Notes under the pieces: model-generated
Database searches by the model: none
Told to the model about the DNA's origin: nothing
The model's input: only the letters and a program-made list of their open reading frames with translations
In this document: one piece after another, positions 10,330 to 18,872 of the stretch
Position numbering within the stretch: the stretch's first letter is position 1
How the letters are laid out: every line of letters begins with the position of its first letter
Position numbers and translations under genes: made by a program
Assembly (NCBI RefSeq): GCF_013366375.1
Contig: NZ_JABWMJ010000001.1
Span: 558,001 to 622,000 of the forward strand
Length of the DNA: 64,000 nucleotides
Reading direction: 5' to 3'
DNA from: Rhizobacter koreensis
GTDB lineage: Bacteria; Pseudomonadota; Gammaproteobacteria; Burkholderiales; Burkholderiaceae_C

Positions 10330-11181
10330 ATGAGCGAGACGAGAAAGCAGCCCGTGATCAAGGTCGAGAAGTACAACGGCGTCAGCACAATCTGGTTCAA
10401 CCGGCCCGAGAAGAAGAACGCCATGAGCCCGGAGCTGCATGAGGCGATGGACCGCACGCTGGTCGAGCTCGAGGAAGATCCGGATACGCGCATCGTCATC
10501 ATCCGGGGCTCCGGCGGCAACTTCTCGGCCGGTCAGGACCTGAAGGAGTTCTTCCGCGGCATGGAGAACAACCCGCTGCAGGCCAAGCGCATGGCGCAGA
10601 CCGCCAACCGCTGGCGCTGGGAGCGCCTCTACGGCTACGACAAGCCGACCATCGCCGTGGTCGAGGGCTATTGCGTCGGCGGCGCGTTCATGCAGCTGCT
10701 CGCGACCGACTTCGCGGTCGCCGCCGACACCGCGCAGTTCTCGCTTGCCGAGGTGAACTGGGGAATCCTCCCGGGCGCTCTGGTCGGCAAGGTCGTCGCC
10801 GACGCGACGCTCTATCGCCACGCGCTCTACCACGCGTGCATCGGCGATGCCTTCAGCGCCCAGGAAGCGGTTCGCATCGGCATCATCAATCACGCGGTGC
10901 CGCCGGATCAGCTCGAGAAGCACGTCGACGAGCTGTGCCAGAAGCTGATGAAGAAAAGCCCGGCGGTGCTGCGCGCCACCAAGCAGGCGATGCGCCACGT
11001 GCGCACGATGACGTTCGATCAGGCTTACGACTATCTGCTGGCCAAGAACACCGCCATCCGCGTCGACGACCCGGAACAGTCGTACAAGACGGGCCTCTCG
11101 CACTTCATCGACAAGAAGTCGTACAAGCCGGCGCATGGGCCGTTCCCGCTCGGCACGCTCATCACTCACGACAGCAAGTAA
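10330..11181 (+). CDS. Hydroxycinnamoyl-CoA hydratase-lyase-like crotonase
   Basis: Crotonase-fold enzyme of 283 residues, preceded by GGAGAG. It is closest in layout to p-hydroxycinnamoyl-CoA hydratase/lyase (vanillin-forming): NRPEKKNAMSPELH, SAGQDLKEFF, EVNWGILPG, and a C-terminal KKSYKP like that enzyme's DKSIKP. Against the Pseudomonas enzyme from memory, the catalytic Glu143 (here E141) and Trp146 (W144) are kept, but Ser123 is Met121 and Tyr239 is Leu237, so a different acyl group is likely. First gene of an operon with a CoA-transferase and aldehyde dehydrogenase, consistent with CoA-dependent cleavage of an enoyl side chain to an aldehyde. Confidence 0.8.
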   Translation: MSETRKQPVIKVEKYNGVSTIWFNRPEKKNAMSPELHEAMDRTLVELEEDPDTRIVIIRGSGGNFSAGQDLKEFFRGMENNPLQAKRMAQTANRWRWERLYGYDKPTIAVVEGYCVGGAFMQLLATDFAVAADTAQFSLAEVNWGILPGALVGKVVADATLYRHALYHACIGDAFSAQEAVRIGIINHAVPPDQLEKHVDELCQKLMKKSPAVLRATKQAMRHVRTMTFDQAYDYLLAKNTAIRVDDPEQSYKTGLSHFIDKKSYKPAHGPFPLGTLITHDSK

Positions 11182-11183
11182 GG

Positions 11184-12371
11184 ATGAGCGCAGCGGCCGC
11201 CGCGCCCGCTGGGCCCCCGTCGGGGCCGCTCAGCGGCATCCGGGTGCTCGAGCTGAGCACCATGATCACCGCCCCGCTGGCCGGCATGATGCTGGCCGAC
11301 TGGGGAGCCGACGTGGTGAAGGTCGAGAACCCCGATGGCGGCGATCCGTTCCGCAGCTTTCGCGGCGGCACCTACAGCCCGCACTTCTGCGCCTACAACC
11401 GCAACAAGCGCAGCGTGGCGCTCGATCTGCGGGCCGCTGCCGGCCGCGCCGCTTTCGAGCGGCTGGTGCGCGAGAGCGACGTGCTGCTCGATAATTTTCG
11501 CCCCGGTGTGATGCAGCGGCTCGGCTGGGACGACGCCGCGCTGCTTGCCGTCAACCCGCGCCTGGTGCGCTGCAGCATCACCGGGTTCGGCGGCGACGGC
11601 CCGTATGCCAGCCGCCCCGCGTACGACGCGATCGCGCAGGCGCTCAGCGGCATGACAAGCCTCTTCGTCGATGCGGCAGACCCGCGCCTTACCGGTCCGA
11701 CCATTGCCGACAACGTGACCGGCCAGTACGCCTGCCAGGGCATCCTCGCGGCGCTGCTCGAACGCGAACGCACCGGCGCAGCGCCTCGCGTCGACGTCAA
11801 CATGCTCGCGGCGACGCTCGCGTTCATGCCCGACCCGTTCGCGTACTACACGCAGATGGACCTCGTGTCGGACCCGTCGCTGCGCGTGCACACCTCGCAG
11901 TCGTACGCGTTCGTCTGCAGCGACGGTCGCAACGTCGCGGTGCACCTGTCGTCGCAGTCCAAGTTCTGGGACGGCTTCGTGGCCGCTGTCGAGCGCCCGG
12001 AGCTCACGGACGACCCACGCTTCGCGACCCGCCTCGACCGCATCGCCAACTACGAGGCGCTGCGCGCGGAGACAGCACCTGTGTTCGCGCGGCGCACGCG
12101 CGGCGACTGGGTCGCGCGCCTCTCTTCGCTCGACGTACCAGTCGCCCCGATCTACGACGTGACAGAGGTGTTCGACGACCCGCAGGTGCGGCATCTGGAC
12201 AGCTTCGTGGTGCTCGAACACCCGCAGATGGGGCCGGTCACCAGCATCCGTCGTCCGCTGTTCCGGGATGGCACGCGCAGCGACCAGCCGACATCGGCGC
12301 CGCCCGTGCTGGGCGAGCACACCGCCGAGGTGCTCGCCGAAGTCGGTGCGCACGCGCCATCCACCGGCTGA
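11184..12371 (+). CDS. Class III CoA-transferase (CaiB/BaiF family)
   Basis: 395 residues, starting 2 bases after the hydratase stop. N-terminal GIRVLELSTMITAPLAGMMLADWGADVVKVE is the CaiB/BaiF opening, and D176 in 'IADNVTG' sits where the catalytic aspartate that carries the acyl/CoA intermediate is found. It probably activates the pathway acid by CoA transfer, taking the place of an ATP-dependent CoA ligase (such as feruloyl-CoA synthetase), none of which is present in this island. The substrate is not defined by sequence. Confidence 0.9.
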   Translation: MSAAAAAPAGPPSGPLSGIRVLELSTMITAPLAGMMLADWGADVVKVENPDGGDPFRSFRGGTYSPHFCAYNRNKRSVALDLRAAAGRAAFERLVRESDVLLDNFRPGVMQRLGWDDAALLAVNPRLVRCSITGFGGDGPYASRPAYDAIAQALSGMTSLFVDAADPRLTGPTIADNVTGQYACQGILAALLERERTGAAPRVDVNMLAATLAFMPDPFAYYTQMDLVSDPSLRVHTSQSYAFVCSDGRNVAVHLSSQSKFWDGFVAAVERPELTDDPRFATRLDRIANYEALRAETAPVFARRTRGDWVARLSSLDVPVAPIYDVTEVFDDPQVRHLDSFVVLEHPQMGPVTSIRRPLFRDGTRSDQPTSAPPVLGEHTAEVLAEVGAHAPSTG

Positions 12372-12410
12372 CCCGGCCGCCCGCCCAGCCCGCACACGAC
12401 ACCGATCGAC

Positions 12411-13904
12411 ATGAACGACAGCACCCCTCGCGATACCGGCCGCCTGCACGAGTACGGCCTCTTCATCGGCGGCCGCGATGTGCCGTGCGCGCGCTCGATG
12501 GAAAGCCTCAACCCGTACACCGGGAGGCCCTGGGCGCTGGTCCCCGACGGCGAGGAGGCCGACGTCGACCGCGCCGTCGCCGCCGCCCGCGCCGCGTTCG
12601 ACGGCGGGCCGTGGGCCGAGATGACGCAGTCGCAGCGCGGCGCGCTGCTGCGGCGGCTCGGCGACATCATCAGGCGCGACGCCGCCGAACTCGCCCGCAT
12701 CGAGTCGACCGATAACGGCAAGCTCTATCGCGAGATGCTCGGCCAGTGGCAGTACCTGCCGGAGTACTACTACTACTTCGCCGGGCTCGCCGACAAGCTG
12801 CAGGGCGACACGGTGCCGTCCGACCGCCCGAACTTCTTCATTTACACGCGACGCGAGCCGCTCGGCGTGATCGCCGCGATCACCCCATGGAACTCGCCGG
12901 TGCTGCTGCTGACGTTCAAGCTCGCGCCCGGGCTCGCCGCTGGCTGCACGTTCGTGGTCAAGCCGTCCGAGCACACGTCGGTGTCGACGCTCGAGTTCGC
13001 CAGGCGCGTGAAGGAAGCGGGCTTTCCGGACGGCGTCTTCAACGTCGTGACAGGGCAGGGTGCGCTCGGCGCCGCGCTCGTGAAGCACCCCGGCGTCGAC
13101 AAGGTCGCGTTCACCGGCGCTACCGAGACCGGCAAGGTGATCGCCGCTTCGGCGGCCCGCAACCTGACGCGGGTCTCGCTCGAACTCGGGGGCAAGTCGC
13201 CCAACATCGTGTTCGCCGACGCCGACCTCGACGTTGCCGCGAACGGAGCAATCGCCGGCATCTTCGGTGCCACGGGCCAGACCTGCATGGCGGGCTCCCG
13301 GCTGCTCGTCGAGGAGAGCGCGCACGACGCGTTGCTCGAGAAGATCGTCGAGCGCTCCAAGGCCATACGCCTCGGCGATCCGATGGCAGACGACACCGAG
13401 ATGGGGCCGGTGTCGAACCAGCCGCAGATGAACAAGGTGCTCGAGTACCTCGAGGTCGCCGTGCAGGACGGTGCGCGCATTGCCTATGGCGGCCGGCAGG
13501 ATCCGACGCTCGGCGGCCTCTTCGTGCAGCCGACGGTGCTGAGCGGCGTCACCAACGATATGCGGATCGCGCGCGAGGAAGTGTTCGGTCCGATCCTCAG
13601 CGTGATTCCGTTCCGGGACGAGGCCGAGGCAGTCACGATCGCCAACGACACCCGCTTCGGCTTGGCGGCCGCCGTGTGGACGCAGAACGTGCACCGCGCG
13701 CACCGGGTCGCCCACAAGCTGCGAGCCGGCACGGTGTGGATCAACGCTTACCGCGTCGTGAGCTACGCGACGCCGTTCGGCGGCTACAAGGAAAGCGGCA
13801 TCGGCCGCGAGAACGGCATCGACAGCATCCGCGAGTACACCGAAACCAAGTCGGTCTACGTCGAGCTGAGCGGCCGACCGCGAGACCCGTTCAAGCTCGG
13901 CTGA
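12411..13904 (+). CDS. Aldehyde dehydrogenase (NAD(P)+-dependent)
   Basis: 497 residues, full length for the ALDH superfamily. Catalytic C292 lies in GQTCMAGSR, general base E258 in LELGGKSPN, with N161 in TPWNSPV and K184 in VVKPSEH. C-terminal FGGYKESGIGRENG is typical. In this operon it would oxidise the aldehyde released by the hydratase-lyase to the acid. A role in oxidising alpha-ketoglutarate semialdehyde from the pentonate pathway 30 kb away is possible but unsupported by position. Confidence 0.92.
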   Translation: MNDSTPRDTGRLHEYGLFIGGRDVPCARSMESLNPYTGRPWALVPDGEEADVDRAVAAARAAFDGGPWAEMTQSQRGALLRRLGDIIRRDAAELARIESTDNGKLYREMLGQWQYLPEYYYYFAGLADKLQGDTVPSDRPNFFIYTRREPLGVIAAITPWNSPVLLLTFKLAPGLAAGCTFVVKPSEHTSVSTLEFARRVKEAGFPDGVFNVVTGQGALGAALVKHPGVDKVAFTGATETGKVIAASAARNLTRVSLELGGKSPNIVFADADLDVAANGAIAGIFGATGQTCMAGSRLLVEESAHDALLEKIVERSKAIRLGDPMADDTEMGPVSNQPQMNKVLEYLEVAVQDGARIAYGGRQDPTLGGLFVQPTVLSGVTNDMRIAREEVFGPILSVIPFRDEAEAVTIANDTRFGLAAAVWTQNVHRAHRVAHKLRAGTVWINAYRVVSYATPFGGYKESGIGRENGIDSIREYTETKSVYVELSGRPRDPFKLG

Positions 13905-13958
13905 CCGCGGCGCCGCCGGCCGCACTATCCCTGGCAGCAAGCAACAAGGAGACGACCC

Positions 13959-15032
13959 ATGACGAAGACCCTCTGGCTGCGCGGCATCCTCGCCGTATTG
14001 CTTGGTGGCACCGCGGTCGGTGCGGCAGCACAGGAGTTCGCCGATCGGGACGTGTCGATGATCGTGAACTACAGCGCGGGCGGGCCGACCGACATCGAGG
14101 CGCGCTTGGTTGCGCAGTACCTGCCGAAGCATCTGCAGGGGGTGCGCTCGATCGTCGTGAAGAACGTCGGCGGCGCCGGCGGCGCGATCGGGGTCAACGC
14201 ACTGGGCGAGGCGAAGGCGCCCGAGCGCTACAGCATTAGCTTCTTCACCTGGGACCCGATCGACCAGCTCATCGCGAACCCGATCCTGCACGTCAAGTAC
14301 AACGACCTCAAGTTCATCGCGGGCTTCCAGGGCGTTTCGCTGGTGTACGCGCGCAGCGACACGCCACCGGGACTCAAGCGCCCGGCCGACATCGCCAAGG
14401 CGACGCTGGTGCGCTCGGGGTTCCTCTCGCCCACGAACCACGCGACGGTGCGCCAGCGCCTCGCATTCGACCTGCTCGGAGTCAAGTACGAGTCGATCCC
14501 GGGGTATCGAGGCCTCAAGGACATCGAGATCGCGTTGATGCGCGGCGAGATCAACGCGACCAACAACTCGCTGCCGAGCTGGTACTCGACGATCAAGCCG
14601 AACATGGCCGACAAGGGAATTGTGATCCCGCTGTTCCAGTACGACTACGACGGCTCGGACAGCAAGAGCGGGCGCAGTGCGGACCTGCCGGACGTGATGA
14701 GCTTCTCCGAGGTGCATCGGGAGGTGAAGGGCACCGTCCCTTCGGGGCAGAAGTGGGAGGCGCTGCAGCTCCTCACGCAGATCATGGACAGCATGTATCG
14801 CACCGTCTTCATGCCGCCGAATGCCCCGCCCGCAGCGGTAGAAGAGATGCGCCGCGCCTTCGAGCGGCTCTCGCGCGACCCTGAGTTCATTGCGGCATAC
14901 GAGAAGATCGTGACCACCAAGCCGCGCATGATCATCGGTGCGCGCGGCGACACGATCGTGCAGTCGCTCGGCAAGGTGCCGCCGGAGACGCTCGCGTTCT
15001 TCCGCAGCTATCTCGCCGACGCGGCGCGCTGA
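13959..15032 (+). CDS. TctC-like periplasmic substrate-binding protein (divergent)
   Basis: 357 residues with a Sec signal peptide (LWLRGILAVLLGGTAVGAAA, cut near AQE) and a strong AAGGAGACG ribosome site. It has the receptor core in a diverged form: VSMIVNYSAGGPTDIEARLVAQYLPKHL and VKNVGGAGGAIGVNALGEA. The second domain (GYRGLKDIEIALMRGEINAT) replaces the usual VPYKG. It sits inside the acyl-CoA operon, so it likely captures the substrate or a precursor; no TctAB membrane partner is present. Confidence 0.8.
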   Translation: MTKTLWLRGILAVLLGGTAVGAAAQEFADRDVSMIVNYSAGGPTDIEARLVAQYLPKHLQGVRSIVVKNVGGAGGAIGVNALGEAKAPERYSISFFTWDPIDQLIANPILHVKYNDLKFIAGFQGVSLVYARSDTPPGLKRPADIAKATLVRSGFLSPTNHATVRQRLAFDLLGVKYESIPGYRGLKDIEIALMRGEINATNNSLPSWYSTIKPNMADKGIVIPLFQYDYDGSDSKSGRSADLPDVMSFSEVHREVKGTVPSGQKWEALQLLTQIMDSMYRTVFMPPNAPPAAVEEMRRAFERLSRDPEFIAAYEKIVTTKPRMIIGARGDTIVQSLGKVPPETLAFFRSYLADAAR

Positions 15033-15042
15033 GGTTCGCCGC

Positions 15043-16197
15043 ATGGACTTCGAACTGCCCGACGAGCTGCACATGCTGCAGGGCGAACTGCGCAAGTTCG
15101 TCGATCGCGAGCTGATCCCGATCGAGACCGGCGCGCAGCAGGGCGCCGACCTGCGCCCCGAGCTGCGCAAACGCCTTGGCGAGATGACGCGCGCCATGGG
15201 GCTGTGGCATTTCGCGACGCCGGTCGAACTCGGCGGGCAGGGCCTCGGCATGCTGGCTCGTGCGGTGGTCTGGGAGCAGATGGGTCGGACCACTGCGCTG
15301 CCGACGCGCAAGTGGCAGATCTTCGGGCCCGAGGTGAGCCCGACGCTGTACCTGCTCGACGAGCGCCAGCGTGCCGAGTACCTGTTGCCCGTCGTGCGCG
15401 GCGAGAAGACCGACTGCTTCGCGCAGACCGAGGCCGAGGCCGGCGGCGACCCGGCCGCCATGCGGACCAGCGCGGTACGTGACGGCGACCACTACGTGAT
15501 CAACGGCAGCAAGCGCTTCATCACCTCGGCCGATACGGCGAGCTTCGCCCAGGTGATCGCGAGGACCGATGCGTCGCGCGGCGCGCACGGCGGCATCTCG
15601 GCCTTTCTCGTCGACATGGACACGCCCGGCGTGCGCATCCTCCGCAAGGAAAAGACGATGATGGACGACGAGCCGTGCGACGTCGCCTTCGACAACGTGC
15701 GCGTACCGGCCTGGAAGCGGATCGGTGCCGAGGGCGACGGCTTCAAGGTCGGTCAGGCGTGGATCAACCACGGCCGCATCCGCCACGGCGCGCGCGCGCT
15801 CGGCGTGATGGAACGCTGCATCGAGCTCGGCGCGCGCTACGCGAAGCAGCGCGTCACGTTCGGCAAGCCGCTCGCCGAACGCCAGTCGATCCAGTGGATG
15901 CTGGTCGATTCCTACATCGAGCTGCAGATGCTGCGCCTGATGGTCTATCGCACGGCGTGGCGGTACGACCAGGGCGAAGACGTCCGGTACGACGCCTACA
16001 TCGTGAAGATGCGGGGAGATCGGCTTTCCTTCGAATGCGCCGACCACTGCATGCAGATCCACGGCGGCGCCGGTCTCACGCGCGAGCTGCCGATCGAGAA
16101 GTTCTGGCGCGACCAGCGCAGCATGATGATCACCGAGGGTCCCGAGGAGATCCTCAAGTCGGCCCTGTCGCGCCGCGTGTTCGAGCTCTACGCGTGA
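15043..16197 (+). CDS. Acyl-CoA dehydrogenase
   Basis: FAD flavoenzyme of 384 residues. FAD-binding segment CFAQTEAEAGGD, followed by INGSKRFITSADTASFAQV; C-terminal QIHGGAGLTRELPIEKFWRDQRS, then ITEGPEEI with E365 at the usual catalytic-base position. It starts 10 bases after the receptor stop and is the last gene of the operon. It would introduce the alpha-beta double bond that the hydratase-lyase needs, so the operon could also act on saturated phenylpropanoid- or fatty-type acids. Weak upstream ribosome site (GAGG). Confidence 0.9.
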   Translation: MDFELPDELHMLQGELRKFVDRELIPIETGAQQGADLRPELRKRLGEMTRAMGLWHFATPVELGGQGLGMLARAVVWEQMGRTTALPTRKWQIFGPEVSPTLYLLDERQRAEYLLPVVRGEKTDCFAQTEAEAGGDPAAMRTSAVRDGDHYVINGSKRFITSADTASFAQVIARTDASRGAHGGISAFLVDMDTPGVRILRKEKTMMDDEPCDVAFDNVRVPAWKRIGAEGDGFKVGQAWINHGRIRHGARALGVMERCIELGARYAKQRVTFGKPLAERQSIQWMLVDSYIELQMLRLMVYRTAWRYDQGEDVRYDAYIVKMRGDRLSFECADHCMQIHGGAGLTRELPIEKFWRDQRSMMITEGPEEILKSALSRRVFELYA

Positions 16198-16268
16198 CGG
16201 GCGTGCGCGTTCCGGTGTAGCCCCCCCTGCGGGAGCGGCAACCGATCGGCCGTACGGCGCGCTTACCT

Positions 16269-16304
16269 GCTCCCGGCGCTCCCGGCGCTCCCGGCGCTCC
16301 CGGT
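16269..16304. repeat. 9-bp tandem repeat, four units
   Basis: GCTCCCGGC occurs three times exactly and a fourth time with one change at the last base. It is in the 237-base gap after the acyl-CoA dehydrogenase. Probably slippage-prone non-coding sequence; no function seen. Confidence 0.7.
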
Positions 16305-16434
16305 GCCCGGGCCGCGGCAGCACAGGAGTAGGCGCGTTCGACGACGCTGGGGTCGGGGCGTGCTGATCGAGCAGGCAAGGGTGGCAAACCGAATGACCGC
16401 ATGCCGCGCTTCATCAGGCCGGGCGCGGCCGGCG

Positions 16435-17694
16435 TCACAGCACGAGCAACGCCGCCGCGGCGATCGCGGTCGGAGCGAGGGCGCCGAGCAACAGCCCGCC
16501 GATGCTGATCGTCTCGTCCGTGAAGCCGCGCTTGAGCAAGGCGACGCCGGCCGGGTTGGGTGCGTTCGCGATGATGGTCAGACCGCCACCCGCGACCGCG
16601 CCGGCCACGAGCATGTATTTCGATTCGTCGGAGATCCCGGCGATCAGCGAGCCGAGGTACGTCAGCGCCGCGTTGTCGGTGATCGCGGTGAGGCCGAGGG
16701 CGCTGAAGAACAGCGCCAGCGGCGCGAGGCGCGACACGATCGGCTGCAGCCACCATTGCTGCAGCCCGCCGAGCACCACGAGGCCGGCGAGGAAGAACGC
16801 CACCAGCAAGGCCTCTCTCACGACGAGCGGGTCCTGGTGGCGCGCGTAGGCCTGCGTGATGCCGAGGAACAGCAGGAAGATGCCGAGGAATGCCACCGGG
16901 TGGTGTGCGAACAGCACCACGAGAACCAGCAGCCCGAGGTGCACCAAGGTGAGCGACAGCGGGACCGGCGGCACCGTCGCGGTGTCGGCTGCAGCCGGTG
17001 CGACCAGGAGGTGCCGGCGCAGCAGGAAGGTCGCGATGCTCGCGTTCGCCACCACCGCGAGTGCCGCCTTCCAGCCGAACGTGGCGAACATGTACGCGCT
17101 GTCCCATTGCCAGGTGGCGGCCACCATCAGCACCGGCGGCGCTGCATACGACGTGAGCGTGCCGCCGATCGAGACGTTCACGAACAGCACGCCGAGTCCC
17201 AAATACTTCATGCGCTCCGGCACCTCGGTCCGGAAGAGGCGCGGTGCGAGCAGCAAGGCGGCGATCGTCATCGCGGCGGGCTCGGTGACCAGCGAGCCCA
17301 GCAGCGGCACGCCGGCCAGGCCCAGCCAGGCGGTCGCGACAGGGGTCGGCAGCGGCAGCAGGCGGGCGGCAGCATCGACGACCCTCGTCACCGTCCGCAG
17401 CACCGGCCGCGAGGCGGCGATCACCATCACGACGAAGACGAACAGCGGCTCGGTGTAGTTGCGCGACTCCGCATATTCGAGCGCAGGCGCGGCGCCGACC
17501 ACGAGCGCGAGGCCGAGCACCAGCACGATGGCCCAGAAGCCGAAAACGACCTCGACCTCGCCCAGCAGATGGAAGACGCCCGCGTGACGCGGGTAACGGT
17601 GCGACAGTCGCTCGAACTGCTTGGCGGCGAAGGTATGCAGCAGCGCGACGGCAAAGATCGCCGCCGCCATCCACTGGACCGTGGGGTCGGACAT
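16435..17694 (-). CDS. Putative Na+/H+ antiporter (PF07399-type membrane protein)
   Basis: 419 residues with about 11-12 hydrophobic segments. The stretches SLVTEPAAMTIAALLLAPRLF, NVSIGGTLTSYAAPPVLMVA and SALGLTAITDNAALTYLGSL, each with a polar residue in a helix break, fit the ion-transporter superfamily and the 'putative Na+/H+ antiporter' family. It is monocistronic and faces away from the NhaR-like regulator gene two genes to the right. Family assignment is from memory; exchange activity is inference. Confidence 0.65.
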   Translation of the reverse strand: MSDPTVQWMAAAIFAVALLHTFAAKQFERLSHRYPRHAGVFHLLGEVEVVFGFWAIVLVLGLALVVGAAPALEYAESRNYTEPLFVFVVMVIAASRPVLRTVTRVVDAAARLLPLPTPVATAWLGLAGVPLLGSLVTEPAAMTIAALLLAPRLFRTEVPERMKYLGLGVLFVNVSIGGTLTSYAAPPVLMVAATWQWDSAYMFATFGWKAALAVVANASIATFLLRRHLLVAPAAADTATVPPVPLSLTLVHLGLLVLVVLFAHHPVAFLGIFLLFLGITQAYARHQDPLVVREALLVAFFLAGLVVLGGLQQWWLQPIVSRLAPLALFFSALGLTAITDNAALTYLGSLIAGISDESKYMLVAGAVAGGGLTIIANAPNPAGVALLKRGFTDETISIGGLLLGALAPTAIAAAALLVL

Positions 17695-17868
17695 CGGGCC
17701 TCCTGACTCGTGACGGAGCAGCGAGGCGGCCCGACCATCGCAAGAACCTGGAAACGCCCGATGCGGCGTCCCACCCAGCGGCGGATCTTACCGGCGGCAC
17801 TCGCGCCGCCGCTCCCTGACGCCGGGGCGGTCGCGCGTGATGCCGCTGCCGCCCCGCTGCGCCGCGGG

Positions 17869-18348
17869 CTACGTCACCCTTGACGCCGAGCCGCGCGGCA
17901 CGACCTGGAAGTCGAGGCCGTAGACGAGCAACTCGACCCGCGCCTGATCGACCGGCGCCAGCACCCAGTGGTCGAGCGCCGTGCGCAGGACGAGCGACTC
18001 GCGCGGATGCACGTCGCCGTCGGCCTCGATCACGCCGACGCAGAGCTCGAGCACGAGCGTCTGCAGAGCGGTGTCGTCGACCTCGCCGAGCCACGCCGCC
18101 AGGGTCGCGTGCTCGATGAGGGCGTCGCCCGTATCGGTCTTGCCGTTCATCAGGTCCTCGCAAAGATCGTCGAGCACCGCGTCCCATTGCAGCCCTTGCA
18201 GGCCGAGGCGTGCGACGGCGTCGAGCTGCGTCAGGCGCCGCCACTCGACCGCCTTGATGTCGCCGTTGGCGAGCAGCGCCGCAGCGACGATGCGGGCCGC
18301 CGCCGGTGGGCTGTTGCGCGGGTAGGTCCGGAAGTTCCCCTGGTTCAT
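17869..18348 (-). CDS. TerB-like domain protein
   Basis: Soluble, mostly alpha-helical protein of 159 residues. Paired helices with ALLANGDIKAVEWRRL near residue 25 and VGVIEADGDVHPRESLVLR near 105 resemble the acidic, metal-binding repeats of TerB (tellurite/stress) proteins. No signal or membrane segment. Function unknown; TerB modules are linked to membrane-associated stress responses. Short gap (90 bases) separates it from the HPF-like gene upstream on the same strand. Confidence 0.6.
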   Translation of the reverse strand: MNQGNFRTYPRNSPPAAARIVAAALLANGDIKAVEWRRLTQLDAVARLGLQGLQWDAVLDDLCEDLMNGKTDTGDALIEHATLAAWLGEVDDTALQTLVLELCVGVIEADGDVHPRESLVLRTALDHWVLAPVDQARVELLVYGLDFQVVPRGSASRVT

Positions 18349-18438
18349 GCTGGCGGTCTCCGTGGGTTCGAAAGCGTCGTGAATCGCCGGCTCGCGAGCC
18401 GCAGGCCCGTGGCGAGCGTCGGGCGGTCCTGGTGGACG

Positions 18439-18768
18439 TCAGGCGTCGCCTGGACCTGCGCCGTCGCCGGCCCCGGTCGTCAGCTGCGTCTCGACGAGGC
18501 GGCCGACGCGATCGACGGCGCGATCGATCGTGCCGTAGGCGTCGGTGCCGACGTCGACCACGCGGGCCGGCGGGACGCCGTTCAGCTCGACCCGCATCGC
18601 GCAGTAGGTGTCGCGGTGACCGCGCCGGCTGCGCGTGTCGCCCACCTTGACGGCGATGTAGGCGACGCGGTCGCTGCGGTGCAGGAGCCGAAGATGCAGG
18701 CGCCGCCGTGCGTGCTCGGCGAGCGCGGCCGCGCCACGGCTGGCGTCAATGTGGAACCGGATGTCCAT
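18439..18768 (-). CDS. Ribosome hibernation factor-like protein (HPF/RaiA family)
   Basis: 109 residues with the beta-alpha-beta-beta-beta-alpha pattern of the S30AE domain: DIRFHIDASRGAAALAEHAR, VAYIAVKVGDTRS, RHRDTYCAMRVEL-like core (CAMRVELNG) and a final helix with AYGTIDRAVDRVGRLVE. Family members bind the 30S decoding region in stationary phase. It lacks a C-terminal dimerisation domain, so it is a short form. The ATG at 18768 opens on the first strand. Divergent from the NhaR-like gene. Confidence 0.7.
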   Translation of the reverse strand: MDIRFHIDASRGAAALAEHARRRLHLRLLHRSDRVAYIAVKVGDTRSRRGHRDTYCAMRVELNGVPPARVVDVGTDAYGTIDRAVDRVGRLVETQLTTGAGDGAGPGDA

Positions 18769-18872
18769 GGCAAGCCCTCGGGGTGTTGCAGACCGGGCCA
18801 ATCTAGGGCCATGCGGACCGTGGGTAAATTCGATTAGTCCGGCGACGTGGTTCGGATAAATCTGAGGCTCAC

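Noticed and set aside
11166..15461. Very long open frame on the minus strand (over 1,400 codons)
   Set aside because: It is the antisense of five clear plus-strand genes, has arginine/histidine/valine-rich nonsense composition, and shows no domain.
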